A DNA stretch of 64,000 nt from Bilabrum cf. latius (GCA_965178125.1 OZ237772.1:531440-595439), one strand, 5' to 3'. Positions 34,701 through 45,576 are shown, numbered from the stretch's first letter. Notes: generated by a model from the letters alone, not told the origin. Numbers and translations are program-made.

Positions 34701-37117
34701 GCCCATCCACGTCGCCCACTGCGAGCGTCAGCAGCAGCCCGTCCACGTCGCCCACTGCGAGCGTCAGCAGCAGCCCGTCCACCTCGCCCACTGCGAGCGT
34801 CAGCAGCAGCCCGTCCACCTCGCCCACTGCGAGCGTCAGCAGCAGCCCGTCCACCTCGCCCACTGCGAGCGTCAGCAGCAGCAGCAGCCCGTCCACCTCG
34901 CCCACTGCGAGCGTCAGCAGCAGCCCGTCCACCTCGCCCACTGCGAGCGTCAGCAGCAGCCCGTCCACCTCGCCCACTGCGAGCGTCAGCAGCAGCCCGT
35001 CCACGTCGCCCACTGCGAGCGTCAGCAGCAGCCCGTCCACCTCGCCCACTGCGAGCGTCAGCAGCAGCCCATCCACGTCGCCCACTGCGAGCGTCAGCAG
35101 CAGCCCGTCCACGTCGCCCACTGCGAGCGTCAGCAGCAGCCCGTCCACCTCGCCCACTGCGAGCGTCAGCAGCAGCCCGTCCACCTCGCCCACTGCGAGC
35201 GTCAGCAGCAGCCCGTCCACCTCGCCCACTGCGAGCGTCAGCAGCAGCAGCAGCCCGTCCACCTCGCCCACTGCGAGCGTCAGCAGCAGCCCGTCCACCT
35301 CGCCCACTGCGAGCGTCAGCAGCAGCCCGTCCACCTCGCCCACTGCGAGCGTCAGCAGCAGCCCGTCCACCTCGCCCACTGCGAGCAGCAGCAGCAGCCC
35401 GTCCACCTCGCCCACTGCGAGCGTCAGCAGCAGCCCGTCCACGTCGCCCACTGCGAGCGTCAGCAGCAGCCCATCCACCTCGCCCACTGCGAGCGTCAGC
35501 AGCAGCCCGTCCACGTCGCCCACTGCGAGCGTCAGCAGCAGCCCGTCCACCTCGCCCACTGCGAGCGTCAGCAGCAGCCCGTCCACCTCGCCCACTGCGA
35601 GCGTCAGCAGCAGCCCGTCCACCTCGCCCACTGCGAGCGTCAGCAGCAGCCCGTCCACCTCGCCCACTGCGAGCGTCAGCAGCAGCAGCAGCCCGTCCAC
35701 GTCGCCCACTGCGAGCAGCAGCAGCAGCCCGTCCACCTCGCCCACTGCGAGCGTCAGCAGCAGCCCGTCCACCTCGCCCACTGCGAGCGTCAGCAGCAGC
35801 CCGTCCACCTCGCCCACTGCGAGCGTCAGCAGCAGCCCGTCCACCTCGCCCACTGCGAGCGTCAGCAGCAGCCCGTCCACGTCGCCCACTGCGAGCGTCA
35901 GCAGCAGCAGCAGCCCGTCCACGTCGCCCACTGCGAGCAGCAGCAGCAGCCCGTCCACGTCGCCCACTGCGAGCGTCAGCAGCAGCCCATCCACCTCGCC
36001 CACTGCGAGCGTCAGCAGCAGCCCGTCCACCTCGCCCACTGCGAGCGTCAGCAGCAGCCCGTCCACCTCGCCCACTGCGAGCGTCAGCAGCAGCCCGTCC
36101 ACCTCGCCTACTGCGAGCGTCAGCAGCAGCCCGTCCACGTCGCCCACTGCGAGCGTCAGCAGCAGCCCTTCCACGTCATCTATGCCGCTGACGATGTGCT
36201 CCGATGGCGTCAAGAATGGTGAAGAGTCGGACATCGACTGCGGTGATCCGTCCGATGACTAGTGTCCTTTATGCTCAGAGGGCCTCCGCTGCCTCGATAC
36301 GGCTAACTGCGAGGACGGACTTGTATGTTCCGGCAGTACGCATCGCTGTGTGGAAAGGGTACACCGCCCGGGGCTGTGGCTATGGTTTTTCCGGCTCCGA
36401 ATCCGCTGCCACTACTATGCGTGGTACGTCCGTCGCCTGTTGTCCCTCCTGAGGCATGGGATCCAGAGCGCCACACGCGCTCAAGATGTCTCTTTCTAGA
36501 GGGTACAGCGCCGCCGGAGCTTCTGGAGGCATCGCTTGCTTCAGTCCTCTGGCAAGGATGAGCTGGATCTGGTCGATGAGTCAATGGACGCGCACAATAC
36601 CTCCATGGTGGAGATCGATTTCTCTGTTCATTTCTCCGAGGATGCAGACGAGGACAGCATGCGAGCACTGGTCGAGGCGTTCATCGGGGCTGGAAATGCG
36701 AGCGATGCGGCGCCCCACGACGGTGACCTCTCAAGACTGCTGGCCTCACAAGACGAGAGTGCAAGTCTCCTGGAATCCCTTCGCGCCGATGCACCCATAG
36801 ATGCATTGAACGATATTACGGTTGAAGCTGACGATCTTGAGGTGCAGACAGAAGTGCTGCACACCACCGAATACGTTGAGGAGGCGGCCCCAGTCAACCG
36901 AGGCAGCGAGAGCGATGGATCTCAGGCAGAGGGCCTCCTGAGCCGTTCCTCAGCGGTCATCGTGGCGGCTACCTGTGGCGCTGCGGTGGTGATGGCTGCA
37001 GTGGGGTACGCATTGGCCGTGTGGCGCGACGCCAAGGCCGCAAGTCGCAGAGTTGGGAATATTTAGCGGCCTGTTTCTGGCCCTGAACGGAACCAGGTTC
37101 TCGAGCCTGGGGTATGA
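31724..37117 (+). CDS. giant FG-GAP / Ser-Pro-Thr-repeat type I surface protein
   Basis: One frame of about 1,797 residues ends at TGA 37115-37117. TAGs at 31994, 32273, 36260, 36497 and 37064 are read as Gln. The N-terminal hydrophobic stretch LKTSPWLLLAVVCLQACA acts as signal sequence; the exact ATG is uncertain. Two homologous halves of about 450 residues each carry integrin-alpha-like FG-GAP repeats with Ca-binding loops: GDMDEDGVNDLGV, GDIDSDGMQDVAVGA, GDVNSDGTEDLAISA, GDMNGDSVEDMG, GDLDADGLNDIAISS and GDMNGDGITDIAVGAPLDD. Then follow about 50 copies of the 11-residue unit SSPSTSPTASV, a likely O-glycosylated stalk, and a Cys-rich module (CSDGVKNGEESDIDCG). After an acidic region comes one TM helix (SSAVIVAATCGAAVVMAAVG) and a short basic tail. 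It is probably an adhesin or cell-surface protein. The stretch 36345-36550 reads more like protein in another frame, so an indel is possible. Confidence 0.8.
34523..36180. repeat. 33-bp coding minisatellite, about 50 copies
   Basis: The unit begins AGCAGCCCGTCCACCTCGCC and encodes SSPSTSPTASV. Variants are ACC/ACG at the Thr codon, CCG/CCA at Pro, and copies that gained extra AGC codons or lost GTC. Several frames on both strands remain open simply because the unit has no stops. Confidence 0.95.
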
Positions 37118-37591
37118 TGCCCCTGTGCGCCCGTTCTAATTGGGGCCAGTCGTTGGCCTTGGCTCACCCGATAGTCCGAGTTACCTGCATATTGCTGCCC
37201 CCAAGAGGCTGTCTGGCCGATGCACCCGAAGCTGCTTCAGCTGGACGCCAGACTGGCACGGGGTATTTGGCTGAATTCGGAAAGTCGGGTTTGAGACTAT
37301 TATGTTTGTTTGCAGTGTGTGTGAGTCGGGCCTATGACAGGCCGCGAGCCGGCTTCTGCTGGCTTGCTGGCCTTCGGTTCTGGATTGACGGGTACTTCGG
37401 GTCTTCGTTGGCGGGGTTGGGCATGAGGCTTGAGCTGTGGTAGCTCTATGCTGCTGCTACTCGGCCGCATGTGCCCGATGGCACCTGCGTGCAGCCAGTT
37501 GGACCCTTTTGCCGCATTCCAGATCCGGTTTGCTTTTGCTTTGGCTTTTGAGATTCTTACACGTGGTCTGCTTCGGTTCAATGCTTGTATT

Positions 37592-37622
37592 ATCCGTGAC
37601 CCCACAGATCTTGTCGTGTAGT
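37592..37622 (+). repeat. 31-bp inverted repeat, left arm
   Basis: This is the exact reverse complement of 39367-39397 (the arm starts ATCCGTGACCCCACAGATCT). The arms are 1.74 kb apart and enclose the gene-free AT-richer region. Confidence 0.85.
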
Positions 37623-39366
37623 TGACTCGGAATATTTAAAAAAGGAAGCACTCAGGAACGTTCATTAACACGGCATAATGCAACTGAATTATATCTCCGT
37701 GTGAAGTCGTTAGTTTCTAGTTTTTAGATCAAAAAGAAGATTTTTGATATCTTGTATACTTCAAGAGATATGTGCGATCAAAAACCGTGGATTTGGGCTT
37801 CAGCTGGGCTCAATATCGTGACGAGTGTCCCCACACATCTTGACAGGTAGTTTGTATCTCCAAAATCATTGTACTCTAAGCAAACCCATTGATGTCGTAT
37901 CAGTACATGCAGAACATGACTATTAAAACTATCGATACAGCCAAACAATTTTGGTGCTTATTCAAATTTAGGCACGCTGTAGCTCGTTGAACCAGGCCTC
38001 TTTGGACTGCCACTAAATTTGCTTTCTTTCATCTCTGTATTCTACAGTATCGGCTTGCAGCGCAAACTGTAGGCAACATTTCCAATATGAGCGCTTTCAA
38101 AAACAAATGCGTAGCATGGAATTCCGATAGTTGTTTCCGATGGGCCCGTTTTGTCGACTAAACATGCGTTTGTGCAGATCAAGTCAGAACCTGGCAACAC
38201 CAATGCGAGATGAGCGCAGCATACTACACGCAGGATCGTATCAATGCAATCTTTATATGGAAGTAGACGATATAGTCCAAAGCTTAACTTGCACATGTTG
38301 CAGAGCCCGTCTGTAACGGCAGGTCTCTACACCAGTATGCGGATCTTGCATCACGGGCGAATCCACCGATCCTCGCTCTTTAATGAGGCATACAGCCATC
38401 TAAGCCAGAATTTATGCATTAAATATTAGTGAGGATTCTATTCATGCGATGATATGCGTATTGATTGAATATTGGCGAGCATGGCCCACGCAGTCCTGCC
38501 GTCGGTCAATCGGTAGAGGTGCGCGAAGCATGTATCCTGTGCCCAAGTCGTTTGCTGTTCTGCAATTTCCTGTACCTGAAATCATGCCATACATTGGTAT
38601 TCTATCCAACCGGCTAGGTCGGAGTTATCTACCACCCTGAATAATGGCCTGGGACCTGGTTCAGTGACACGAGGTGCTAGGTCAGCCAGCGACACGAACA
38701 ACTACCGTTTATGCTCCTTCAATAATGCATCAACAGTAGATTCACTCATACCAATGGTTCAATGAAGTCCTAATTTTACCAAGAGTGCGTTTTCAGTCTC
38801 TAGCTTTCTCATGGACGCCCAAGTCGGGCGACTCTGTCTCATGTGTACCAGCCAGCGAATCTGGCCACGGGCAACGACCTCAGTAATGTATGATTATGGA
38901 GCGGTAAAACTCCAAGAATGATGAGGCCTATAATAGTATAAACCAAAACAACGCAAAAATCGAATCAGTTTGGTCTGCATGCATCATGCAAAGTGCACGT
39001 AGTTATGATGCCCAATCGATCCAACCTCCGGCTTCAACTCAGTGCACAAAAGTGACGCAAAGCATAAAATAGAGCCAATCACACATGTACATGCTATATG
39101 TGGCTTAGTTGGGAGAGTCGTAGTTTACGTTTCATACAAATCGGCCCGCATCTAAGTATCAAAAGTAAAGATGATCCAACACGTACGGTACACAGCCCTA
39201 GTACAGTGCATGAAGCCTACTTCGAGGTTTACTTCTCACCATACTACGATTACGATATATATAAATGCTTGAAGCAAAGACTTCCCAAAGAATACTCATT
39301 AAATCTCGCGTAAAATAGGAGTTTGTGCCAAACACGCCAAGATGTGTGGGCGTGCTCGTCACACTT

Positions 39367-39397
39367 ACTACACGACAAGATCTGTGGGGTCACGGAT
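39367..39397 (-). repeat. 31-bp inverted repeat, right arm
   Basis: Perfect partner of 37592-37622. It lies 40 nt beyond the 3' end of the GH16 gene. I could not identify flanking target-site duplications. Confidence 0.85.
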
Positions 39398-39436
39398 TCT
39401 GCTACAATTGACACAGATGCCACCCAGGCAACTTGT

Positions 39437-40453
39437 TTACAATCGTTCCCTAGCCTCGCCTTGCACGGGCTACCACGCCTTCACCCAGTCGATCACGTGC
39501 TCTGCCGGCCAGACGGCGTCTGGGTTGAGCCATGGCGGGTAGTACCACGCCACGGCGGTGTTGAGGATCATGTGCATGGGCCATTGAGGCACAGGGTACG
39601 ATGGTCGAGTTCGGGTGTGATACACCTATCCGTCTACATGAAATGCAAGCGAGTCTTTGTCCCAGTCGACTCCGTATTCGTGGAAAGTGCCGCTCAGGTC
39701 AACCGTGGGATCCTACAGTGGGGGCCAGGCAGCGCCGGGCAACTCCTGCTAGTTGCTGCCGCAAGCCTTGCCCCACCGGAAAGATCCAAACACGCGATTT
39801 AGAACAGGGTTGCCGGTGTATTCCATGATGTCAATCTCGCCGTACTTTGGCCAGCAACAGTGGTCACTGCTGTTCGTCCCAGGGCAGCTAGACGGTTCGG
39901 GCATGAGCCAGTGGGCCGGCCACGCTCCTGTAGAATTCTAAGCCGGTAGCTAAGCACGCACAACAATTCGACCGTATGCTTGTGCCCACTTTCCTTTGGT
40001 GTCGATCCAGCCGCTGGTATAGTTGTACAGCTTGCCTTGCCGATCCCGAACTTGCTGCCTGCATTTGCGAGTTTCGATACGAAGAAGTCCTCCAGACACT
40101 CGGATGGCACTTGCCACATACAGCTGTAACTCAGCATCACCGTGAGTGCAATTGTTCCCTACGGTCCACGTGGACTAATTTAGTTGCGATCCTTCGAAAT
40201 TGTCCTCGAAAGTAAGCTGCCAACCAGACTTCTTCACACTGCGATCGGACTCTTGTTGTTTCGAGTCTAGCAATGATAGCTTGTATCCAGATAATACTGC
40301 TTCCATCTCATCACTTGCGCGCATGCTATCAGATGGGAGCTGTCCAATTGTACCTGCCTGCGAACTGCAGTACGCGAGTACGCTAAGTGTAAGATACAAG
40401 AGAGCCACGGCAAATTGGCAGCAAACTCCGAAGTTAACAATGTATGCCGCCAT
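39437..40453 (-). CDS. GH16 family endo-beta-glucanase (laminarinase-like)
   Basis: A single frame of 338 residues runs from the ATG at 40453 to TAA at 39437-39439. The N-terminus MAAYIVNFGVCCQFAVALLY with LTLSVLAYC is a signal peptide or signal anchor. The GH16 domain starts at SGWQLTFEDNFEG. It continues through LLRIETRKC, GWIDTKGKWAQAYGRIVVRA, WPAHWLMPE, the catalytic ExDxxE motif in YGEIDIMEYTG, GTFHEYGVDWD, AFHVDG(Q)VYHT, WPMHMILNTAVAW, and ends with HVIDWVKAW(Q). The two Glu of EIDIME are nucleophile and acid/base, so it should be an active retaining beta-1,3- or mixed-linkage glucanase, secreted or surface-bound. Seven TAGs are read as Gln. Those in VDG(Q)VY (39626) and KAW(Q) (39470) match positions where GH16 enzymes typically have Gln. 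The region looked like scattered fragments until recoded. Confidence 0.92.
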
Positions 40454-40758
40454 CTGCAAATGTTGTGAGGATGAGAATAGGCGTTTATTAGTGATGATAA
40501 GCCAGCAAACTTTGGTATTCTAGATCTAGTTTCTCTAGGCCTGGGCAAAAAGAGAGTGAGGACAAATCCTACGCAAAAGTAAGAAAACCCACCGGTGCAT
40601 GTGGTGCATGGCTATTTCAAGTAAAATACAGCGGATTGCATACAAAATGACCAAAATGGTCCTTGCGATTCAACCAAATGGCTCCATCCATGGCCCTCCC
40701 AAACCATCAACCAAATGGACCACGCACACTGTGGAACCATCCACAAGCTCGTGTTACA

Positions 40759-40797
40759 GGCCACCCCCCATTAATATAGCTGTGCTGGGGGGTGGCC
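40759..40797. other. perfect 11-bp stem hairpin
   Basis: GGCCACCCCCC at 40759-40769 pairs with GGGGGGTGGCC at 40787-40797 across a 17-nt A/T-rich loop. No U-run follows directly. The role is unknown. Confidence 0.7.
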
Positions 40798-40933
40798 CGG
40801 GCACTGCCCGGATTCTAAGTTAGTGACCCGGTAGCAGTTCTTACATCACGTCCTTGCTGTTTAATTGCCATTCCCTGCAATCACGGCCAGTCTTGAGTCG
40901 GCTGTGGGTCTGATGTTGCCGCATACGTACTTT

Positions 40934-41220
40934 GGTCAGCAGTCATGCCATCGTGCCCGGGCTGCACACATGCAACGCCCTGCACTCCCAACCCAGCCCG
41001 GGGGCTGCTGCTGCGACCCAGCCCGGGGACTGCTGCTGCGGCTAGCCCGGGGGCTGCTGCTGGCCGGTCAGTGTCCCGGTCAGCAGTCATGCCATGGCGC
41101 TCCTGCTGCACAGCTGCAATGCCCTGCACTCCTGATTCAGCCCGGGGGGTGCTGCTGCGGCTAGCCCGGGGGCTGCTGCTGGCCGGTCAGTGCCTTGGCA
41201 GCATGCCGATGGGGGGTTGG
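40934..41220. repeat. 144-bp imperfect direct duplication, GC-rich
   Basis: GGTCAGCAGTCATGCCAT recurs at 40934 and 41078 with similar downstream CTGCTGCTG and GCCCGGGGG blocks. Small internal copy-number differences separate the two copies. Confidence 0.75.
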
Positions 41221-41230
41221 CAATTAAACA

Positions 41231-41478
41231 GGTTAGGGTTAGGGTTAGGGTTAGGGTTAGGGTTAGGGTTAGGGTTAGGGTTAGGGTTAGGGTTAGGGTT
41301 AGGGTTAGGGTTAGGGTTAGGGTTAGGGTTAGGGTTAGGGTTAGGGTTAGGGTTAGGGTTAGGGTTAGGGTTAGGGTTAGGGTTAGGGTTAGGGTTAGGG
41401 TTAGGGTTAGGGTTAGGGTTAGGGTTAGGGTTAGGGTTAGGGTTAGGGTTAGGGTTAGGGTTAGGGTTAGGGTTAGGG
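41231..41478 (+). repeat. interstitial telomeric tract T1 (TTAGGG)n
   Basis: About 41 perfect TTAGGG units. The distal edge is TTAGGG-TATCTGGGGGTC. It is the first tract reached from the chromosome body. Confidence 0.99.
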
Positions 41479-41572
41479 TATCTGGGGGTCATGTTAGGAT
41501 CGGGGCAGACCCTTTTTTTGACCAAAAAATAAAACGCCGCAAATTATATATATTTAGATAGCCCTTGATCTG

Positions 41573-44500
41573 TAGATATCCGTAAAAATTTTGTCTAGGG
41601 TCGATTTCGCAATATTAAGCGAGATACGCGGAGGTATAGGGTCACCATGTGAGCACCAATTTTGAAGTGCCAATTTGGGTTGTATGTGGATCGATTGGAC
41701 TGTGCATGCGTGTATGTGGTTGTTCCCTGTGGCCATCAACGTAGAATACACCGCTCGTGTGCCCTGTCAGCCCCTCGGCGGCGCCGGTTCCGCAGGCAGC
41801 TTGAAATGGCTTGTGCGAGCGGTTTCGCCAAGGGGTCGATCCGGAGTCGATATTGTCAGGCCCTATCTGACGCGTCTCGATGCGTAGATATCCGTAAAAA
41901 TTTTGTCTAGGGTCGATTTCTCAATATTAAGCGAGATACGCGGAGGTATAGGGTTGGCACATGGGCGTGAGGGCGGCTACTCAGGGGCTGTGTGAGCGGG
42001 CCTGTTTGGGTTGTATGTGGATCGATTGGACTGTGCATGCGTGTATGTGGTTGTTCCCTGTGGCCATCAACGTGGAATACACCGCTCGTGTGCCCTGTCA
42101 GCCCCTCGGCGGCGCCGGTTCCGCAGGCAGCTTGAAATGGCTTGTGCGAGCGGTTTCGCCAAGGGGTCGATCCGGAGTCGATATTGTCAGGCCCTATCTG
42201 ACGCGTCTCGATGCGTAGATATCCGTAAAAATTTTGTCTAGGGTCGATTTCTCAATATTAAGCGAGATACGCGGAGGTATAGGGTTGGCACATGGGCGTG
42301 AGGGCGGCTACTCAGGGGCTGTGTGAGCGGGCCTGTTTGGGTTGTATGTGGATCGATTGGACTGTGCATGCGTGTATGTGGTTGTTCCCTGTGGCCATCA
42401 ACGTGGAATGCATTGCTCATGTGCCCTGTCAGCCCCTCGGCGGCGCCGGTTCCGCAGGCAGCTTGAAATGGCTTGTTCGAGCGGTTTCGCCAAGGGGTCG
42501 ATCCGGAGTCGATATTGTCAGGCCCTATCTGACGCGTCTGGATGCGTAGATATCCGTAAAAATTTTGTCTAGGGTCGATTTCTCAATATTAAGCGAGATA
42601 CGCGGAGGTATAGGGTTGGCACATGGGCGTGAGGGCGGCTACTCAGGGGCTGTGTGAGCGGGCCTGTTTGGGTTGTATGTGGATCGATTGGACTGTGCAT
42701 GCGTGTATGTGGTTGTTCCCTGTGGCCATCAACGTGGAATACACCGCTCGTGTGCCCTGTCAGCCCCTCGGCGGCGCCGGTTCCGCAGGCAGCTTGAAAT
42801 GGCTTGTGCGAGCGGTTTCGCCAAGGGGTCGATCCGGAGTCGATATTGTCAGGCCCTATCTGACGCGTCTGGATGCGTAGATATCCGTAAAAATTTTGTC
42901 TAGGGTCGATTTCTCAATATTAAGCGAGATACGCGGAGGTATAGGGTTGGCACATGGGCGTGAGGGCGGCTACTCAGGGGCTGTGTGAGCGGGCCTGTTT
43001 GGGTTGTATGTGGATCGATTGGACTGTGCATGCGTGTATGTGGTTGTTCCCTGTGGCCATCAACGTGGAATTCATTGCTCATGTGCCCTGTCAGCCCCTC
43101 GGCGGCGCCGGTTCCGCAGGCGGCTTGAAATGGCTTGTTCGAGCGGTTTCGCCAAGGGGTCGATCCGGAGTCGATATTGTCAGGCCCTATCTGACGCGTC
43201 TGGATGCGTAGATATCCGTAAAAATTTTGTCTAGGGTCGATTTCTCAATATTAAGCGAGATACGCGGAGGTATAGGGTTGGCACATGGGCGTGAGGGCGG
43301 CTACTCAGGGGCTGTGTGAGCGGGCCTGTTTGGGTTGTATGTGGATCGATTGGACTGTGCATGCGTGTATGTGGTTGTTCCCTGTGGCCATCAACGTGGA
43401 ATACACCGCTCGTGTGCCCTGTCAGCCCCTCGGCGGCGCCGGTTCCGCAGGCAGCTTGAAATGGCTTGTGCGAGCGGTTTCGCCAAGGGGTCGATCCGGA
43501 GTCGATATTGTCAGGCCCTATCTGACGCGTCTGGATGCGTAGATATCCGTAAAAATTTTGTCTAGGGTCGATTTCTCAATATTAAGCGAGATACGCGGAG
43601 GTATAGGGTTGGCACATGGGCGTGAGGGCGGCTACTCAGGGGCTGTGTGAGCGGGCCTGTTTGGGTTGTATGTGGATCGATTGGACTGTGCATGCGTGTA
43701 TGTGGTTGTTCCCTGTGGCCATCAACGTGGAATTCATTGCTCATGTGCCCTGTCAGCCCCTCGGCGGCGCCGGTTCCGCAGGCGGCTTGAAATGGCTTGT
43801 TCGAGCGGTTTCGCCAAGGGGTCGATCCGGAGTCGATATTGTCAGGCCCTATCTGACGCGTCTCGATGCGTAGATATCCGTAAAAATTTTGTCTAGGGTC
43901 GATTTCTCAATATTAAGCGAGATACGCGGAGGTATAGGGTTGGCACATGGGCGTGAGGGCGGCTACTCAGGGGCTGTGTGAGCGGGCCTGTTTGGGTTGT
44001 ATGTGGATCGATTGGACTGTGCATGCGTGTATGTGGTTGTTCCCTGTGGCCATCAACGTGGAATACACCGCTCGTGTGCCCTGTCAGCCCCTCGGCGGCG
44101 CCGGTTCCGCAGGCAGCTTGAAATGGCTTGTGCGAGCGGTTTCGCCGAAGGGTCGATCCGGAGTCGATATTGTCAGGCCCTATCTGACGCGTCTGGATGC
44201 GTAGATATCCGTAAAAATTTTGTCTAGGGTCGATTTCTCAATATTAAGCGAGATACGCGGAGGTATAGGGTTGGCACATGGGCGTGAGGGCGGCTACTCA
44301 GGGGCTGTGTGAGCGGGCCTGTTTGGGTTGTATGTGGATCGATTGGACTGTGCATGCGTGTATGTGGTTGTTCCCTGTGGCCATCAACGTGGAATACACC
44401 GCTCGTGTGCCCTGTCAGCCCCTCGGCGGCGCCGGTTCCGCAGGCGGCTTGAAATGGCTTGTGCGAGCGGTTTCGCCAAGGGGTCGATCCGGAGTCGATA

Positions 44501-44936
44501 TTGTCAGGCCCCATCCGACGCGTCTGGATGCGTAGATATCCGTAAAAATTTTGTCTAGGGTCGATTTCTCAATATTAAGCGAGATACGCGGAGGTATAGG
44601 GTTGGCACATGGGCGTGAGGGCGGCTACTCAGGGGCTGTGTGAGCGGGCCTGTTTGGGTTGTATGTGGATCGATTGGACTGTGCATGCGTGTATGTGGTT
44701 GTTCCCTGTGGCCATCAACGTGGAATTCATTGCTCATGTGCCCTGTCAGCCCCTCGGCGGCGCCGGTTCCGCAGGCGGCTTGAAATGGCTTGTGCGAGCG
44801 GTTTCGCCAAGGGGTCGATCCGGAGTCGATATTGTCAGGCCCTATCTGACGCGTCTGGATGCGTAGATATCCGTAAAAATTTTGTCTAGGGTCGATTTCT
44901 CAATATTAAGCGAGATACGCGGAGGTATAGGGTTGG
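41573..44936. repeat. 331-bp satellite array, ten units plus partial
   Basis: Units begin TAGATATCCGTAAAAATTTT at 41573, 41885, 42216, 42547, 42878, 43209, 43540, 43871, 44202, 44533 and 44864 (last partial, 72 nt). The first unit is a shorter 312-bp variant. Two sequence types alternate: A has GAATACACCGCTCGTG and B has GAATTCATTGCTCATG or GAATGCATTGCTCATG. The order is A A B A B A B A A B. An 85-codon frame recurs in each unit, but 331 is not a multiple of 3. Confidence 0.97.
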
Positions 44937-45004
44937 CTGTGTGGAGTGGGCTAGTGATATGCATGGTTTGCGTGACAATGAGGATAGTCTTGAATTTGTG
45001 CATT

Positions 45005-45572
45005 TCAATGCTCCCCCTCTTCGGCTTCTGCTGCTGCGGCCGCTTGGCGGGCATCCAGGACTCCTGAGATGTAGGCCATGCGCTGCTCCAAGCGTTCCAG
45101 TAGCCAGTCTGCATTCTCGCCTTCACGGACATCGCACAGCCGGACCTGGTTTCCAGCTTTGCGCTTCTGCTTCCCGATCCTCTTGGAGTTGTCCTTGTAC
45201 TTTTTGACCTCCGACACGGTGATCGGAGCTGCACCTACGGCCGCAGCTTGAGGTGCTGGCGGGACTGGTGCTTGACCTGCAGCTCCTGCAGCAGCTTGAG
45301 GTGCTGGCGGGACTGGTGCTTGACCTGCAGCTCCTGCAGCAGCTTGAGGTGCTGGTGGTGCCGGTGCTGGACCTGCAGCTCCTGCCGCAGCTTGTAGTGC
45401 TGGTGGTGCTGGGGCCGGGGCTGGGGCCTGGGATTTCCCGCGACGAGCTCTTAGGCGACCATTCGAGCGCCCTTTGCGGCTCTGCATACCTGATGCATGC
45501 ATCTCCGCCTCCTCCTCTGCCTTCTCTTCGTCGAAATCAGATCCCTCCTCGTCGTTCCCGGAGTCGTAGGGG
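45005..45572 (-). CDS. 5'-truncated subtelomeric ORF, Pro-Ala repeat protein
   Basis: The frame enters from the telomeric tract on its right (5' side) and ends at TGA 45005-45007, so the N-terminus is missing. What remains is an acidic leader (YDSGNDEEGSDFDEEKAEEE), basic SRKGRSNGRLRARRGK, four degenerate copies of a Pro/Ala/Gln repeat (APQAAAGAAGQAPVPP), and a charged C-terminal domain (ITVSEVKKYKDNSKRIGKQK, then ENADWLLERLEQRMAYISGV). No family is recognised. It occupies the same relative place in its module as the truncated genes at 60364 and 62452, but the sequence is different. It has no in-frame TAG. The nearest internal ATG is at 45502. It is likely non-functional as it stands. Confidence 0.6.
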
Positions 45573-45576
45573 GGGG

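Larger units (their letters stand above)
37118..39436. other. 2.3-kb AT-richer region without supportable genes
   Basis: Base composition falls well below that of the flanking genes, and even with UAG read as Gln no long or protein-like frame appears. The only clear structure is a perfect 31-bp inverted repeat (37592-37622 and 39367-39397). It could be regulatory, a decayed mobile element or a replication-associated region; the sequence does not decide. Confidence 0.5.
40454..41230. other. junction between chromosome body and telomeric array
   Basis: No gene is visible. It contains a strong hairpin at 40759-40797, an imperfect 144-bp duplication rich in GGGGGCTGCTGCTG at about 40934-41220, and the left edge of the first TTAGGG tract. 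Confidence 0.5.

Noticed and set aside
34237-36234. 665-codon antisense frame of LTLAVGEVDGL repeats and two further sense frames
   Set aside because: Shadows of the 33-bp coding repeat of the surface protein, whose own frame is fixed by FG-GAP motifs on the left and the TM helix on the right.
38042-38296. 84-codon hydrophobic minus-strand frame
   Set aside because: Short, in AT-rich DNA, without motif or upstream continuation, even with UAG as Gln.
39098-39180. tRNA-like GTGGCTTAGTTGGGAGAG
   Set aside because: Resembles a D-arm/A box, but no B box or pairing acceptor stem follows.
1-40453. TAG-interrupted genes as pseudogenes
   Set aside because: Frames, active-site motifs and splice phases are intact. 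Interruptions are only TAG and never TGA or TAA, which decay would not produce.
41961-44866. 85-codon frame repeated in each 331-bp unit
   Set aside because: The unit length is not a multiple of 3. Changes between types A and B do not favour synonymous sites, and there is no protein-like motif.
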